A stretch of DNA of 64,000 bases from Rhodoferax ferrireducens T118. Its GTDB lineage: Bacteria; Pseudomonadota; Gammaproteobacteria; Burkholderiales; Burkholderiaceae_C. The position numbers and the translations under genes were made by a program. Within the stretch, counting starts at the first letter, position 1; each line of letters opens with the position of its first letter. This document shows, in pieces, positions 62,900 to 64,000 of the stretch. The stretch is taken from assembly GCF_000013605.1 (NCBI RefSeq), contig NC_007908.1, positions 2,852,001-2,916,000 of the forward strand. Direction: 5' to 3'. Below the pieces are notes generated by a model. That model had not been told where the DNA came from. It did no database searches and saw only the letters and a program-made list of their open reading frames with translations.

Positions 62900-63757
62900 A
62901 TGAAGCTGTGTGGCTTTGAGGTGGGCCTGAACCAGCCCCTGTTCCTGATCGCTGGCCCCTGTGTCATTGAATCCGAACAACTGCAGATGGACACTGCGGG
63001 CACGTTGAAGGAAATCACGGCCTCGCTGGGTATTGCATTCATCTTCAAGAGCAGTTTTGACAAGGCCAACCGCTCCAGCGGCAGTACCTTTCGCGGCCCC
63101 GGTATCGAGCGCGGGCTGGAAATTCTGGCCAAGGTCAAGCGCGAACTCGGCGTACCCATCCTGACCGACATTCATTCAGAAGACCAGATCGCCCAAGTCG
63201 CCTCGGTGGTGGACGTGTTGCAGACACCCGCATTTTTGTGCCGGCAAACCGACTTCATTCGCGCCGTGGCGCAGTCGGGTTTGCCGGTGAACATCAAAAA
63301 AGGCCAATTTCTGGCGCCGGGTGACATGAAAAACGTGATCGACAAGGCACGTGCGGCAGCGCGCGAAAAGGGTTTGAACGAAGACAACTTCATGGCCTGC
63401 GAACGCGGCGTCAGCTTTGGTTACAACAACCTGGTGAGCGACATGCGTTCGCTGGCCATCATGCGTGACACAGGCGCGCCGGTGGTGTTCGATGCCACCC
63501 ACTCGGTGCAATTGCCAGGCGGCCAGGGCACCAGCAGCGGCGGTCAGCGCGAAATGGTGCCGGTGCTGGCCCGTGCCGCCGTGGCCGTGGGTGTGGCCGG
63601 ACTGTTCATGGAAACGCATCCCGACCCGTCCAAGGCATTGAGTGATGGCCCCAATGCAGTGCCACTCAAACACATGCGCGCCCTGTTGGAGACCTTGGTG
63701 GCACTCGATGCGGTGACCAAGAAAAATGGTTTTCTTGAAAACAGTTTTGCTGCCTGA
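62900..63757 (+). CDS. kdsA: 3-deoxy-8-phosphooctulonate (KDO-8-P) synthase
   Basis: Condenses phosphoenolpyruvate with arabinose-5-phosphate to KDO-8-phosphate for lipopolysaccharide. The 285-residue TIM-barrel protein has [19 protein letters not shown], the substrate block [20 protein letters not shown] and [20 protein letters not shown] near residue 200. A cysteine is present in VIESEQ-adjacent [10 protein letters not shown], so the metal type cannot be settled by that position alone. It follows pyrG by one base and is probably co-transcribed. Confidence 0.96.
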   Translation: MKLCGFEVGLNQPLFLIAGPCVIESEQLQMDTAGTLKEITASLGIAFIFKSSFDKANRSSGSTFRGPGIERGLEILAKVKRELGVPILTDIHSEDQIAQVASVVDVLQTPAFLCRQTDFIRAVAQSGLPVNIKKGQFLAPGDMKNVIDKARAAAREKGLNEDNFMACERGVSFGYNNLVSDMRSLAIMRDTGAPVVFDATHSVQLPGGQGTSSGGQREMVPVLARAAVAVGVAGLFMETHPDPSKALSDGPNAVPLKHMRALLETLVALDAVTKKNGFLENSFAA

Positions 63758-63815
63758 GTGCGCCACAAGACAGTCAAGCTAAAGTTTTGGTTTTAATATT
63801 CCTTTTATTTAATGA

Positions 63816-64000
<185 letters not shown>

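Overview
The window reads as a chromosomal segment of a Betaproteobacterium, most likely Comamonadaceae and close to Rhodoferax, Polaromonas or Albidiferax. This is inferred from GC-rich coding sequence, from the neighbourhoods pcm-rhodanese-tolC, zapB-zapA-6S RNA and pyrG-kdsA-eno, and from a short dispersed repeat of a kind I associate with that family. I see no prophage, intact insertion sequence, CRISPR array, rRNA or tRNA. Nearly every base lies in genes that look intact. Only the CaiB-type gene at the left edge and eno at the right edge are cut by the window.

Layout. 1-8567: a minus-strand beta-oxidation operon resembling the pimeloyl-CoA (pim) operon, with a divergent IclR regulator. 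8702-10081: murI and msrA. 10244-17730: a TetR-controlled RND efflux system, with pcm and a rhodanese gene lying between the pump genes and the tolC-type gene. 17756-21462: an unknown protein, a PLP aminotransferase, endonuclease III and a membrane diguanylate cyclase. 21464-38280: one long minus-strand cobalamin locus. It starts at a cobalamin riboswitch and runs btuB, cobB, a btuF-like gene, cobU, btuF, btuC, btuD, cobO, bluB, cbiB, cobC/cobD aminotransferase, queE, queD, cobQ, cobT, cobS, cobC phosphatase. 38336-39134: zapB-like, zapA, 6S RNA. 39163-50129: a TSUP exporter, c-di-GMP enzymes (GGDEF-EAL, HD-GYP, sensor GGDEF), glutathione-related enzymes, and a 3-oxoacid CoA-transferase with a divergent PAS-LuxR regulator. 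50292-64000: methyltransferase, Hsp15, topoisomerase IV (parC, parE), ribosomal oxygenase, SlyD-like PPIase, dut, coaBC, pyrG, kdsA, eno.

The cobalamin locus is coherent. BtuB and BtuFCD import corrinoids. CobB amidates a corrin ring, CobO adenosylates it, CobQ completes the amidations, the aminotransferase and CbiB attach the aminopropanol arm, CobU activates it, and BluB, CobT, CobS and CobC build and attach the lower ligand. None of the early ring-contraction methyltransferases is here, so the visible set suits salvage plus late synthesis unless the ring genes lie elsewhere.

The most unusual content is non-coding structure. (1) Thirteen copies of a short element share a fixed layout, GCTAY-N7-RTAGC-N18-RRGGGCTR; eleven of them keep the N18 spacing to the third box. 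They sit between genes and also in frame inside murI, cobC, cobS, cbiB (twice), cobU, btuD and coaBC. The four copies read antisense inside cob genes all use the same reading frame. (2) Between cobT and cobS lie two inverted copies of a hairpin with a near-identical 24-nt loop but different stems. In each copy every deviation from perfect pairing is a G-U wobble on the strand carrying the loop motif, a signature of selection on RNA structure. (3) The cobalamin riboswitch carries a REP-like palindrome in the loop of its P3-type stem.
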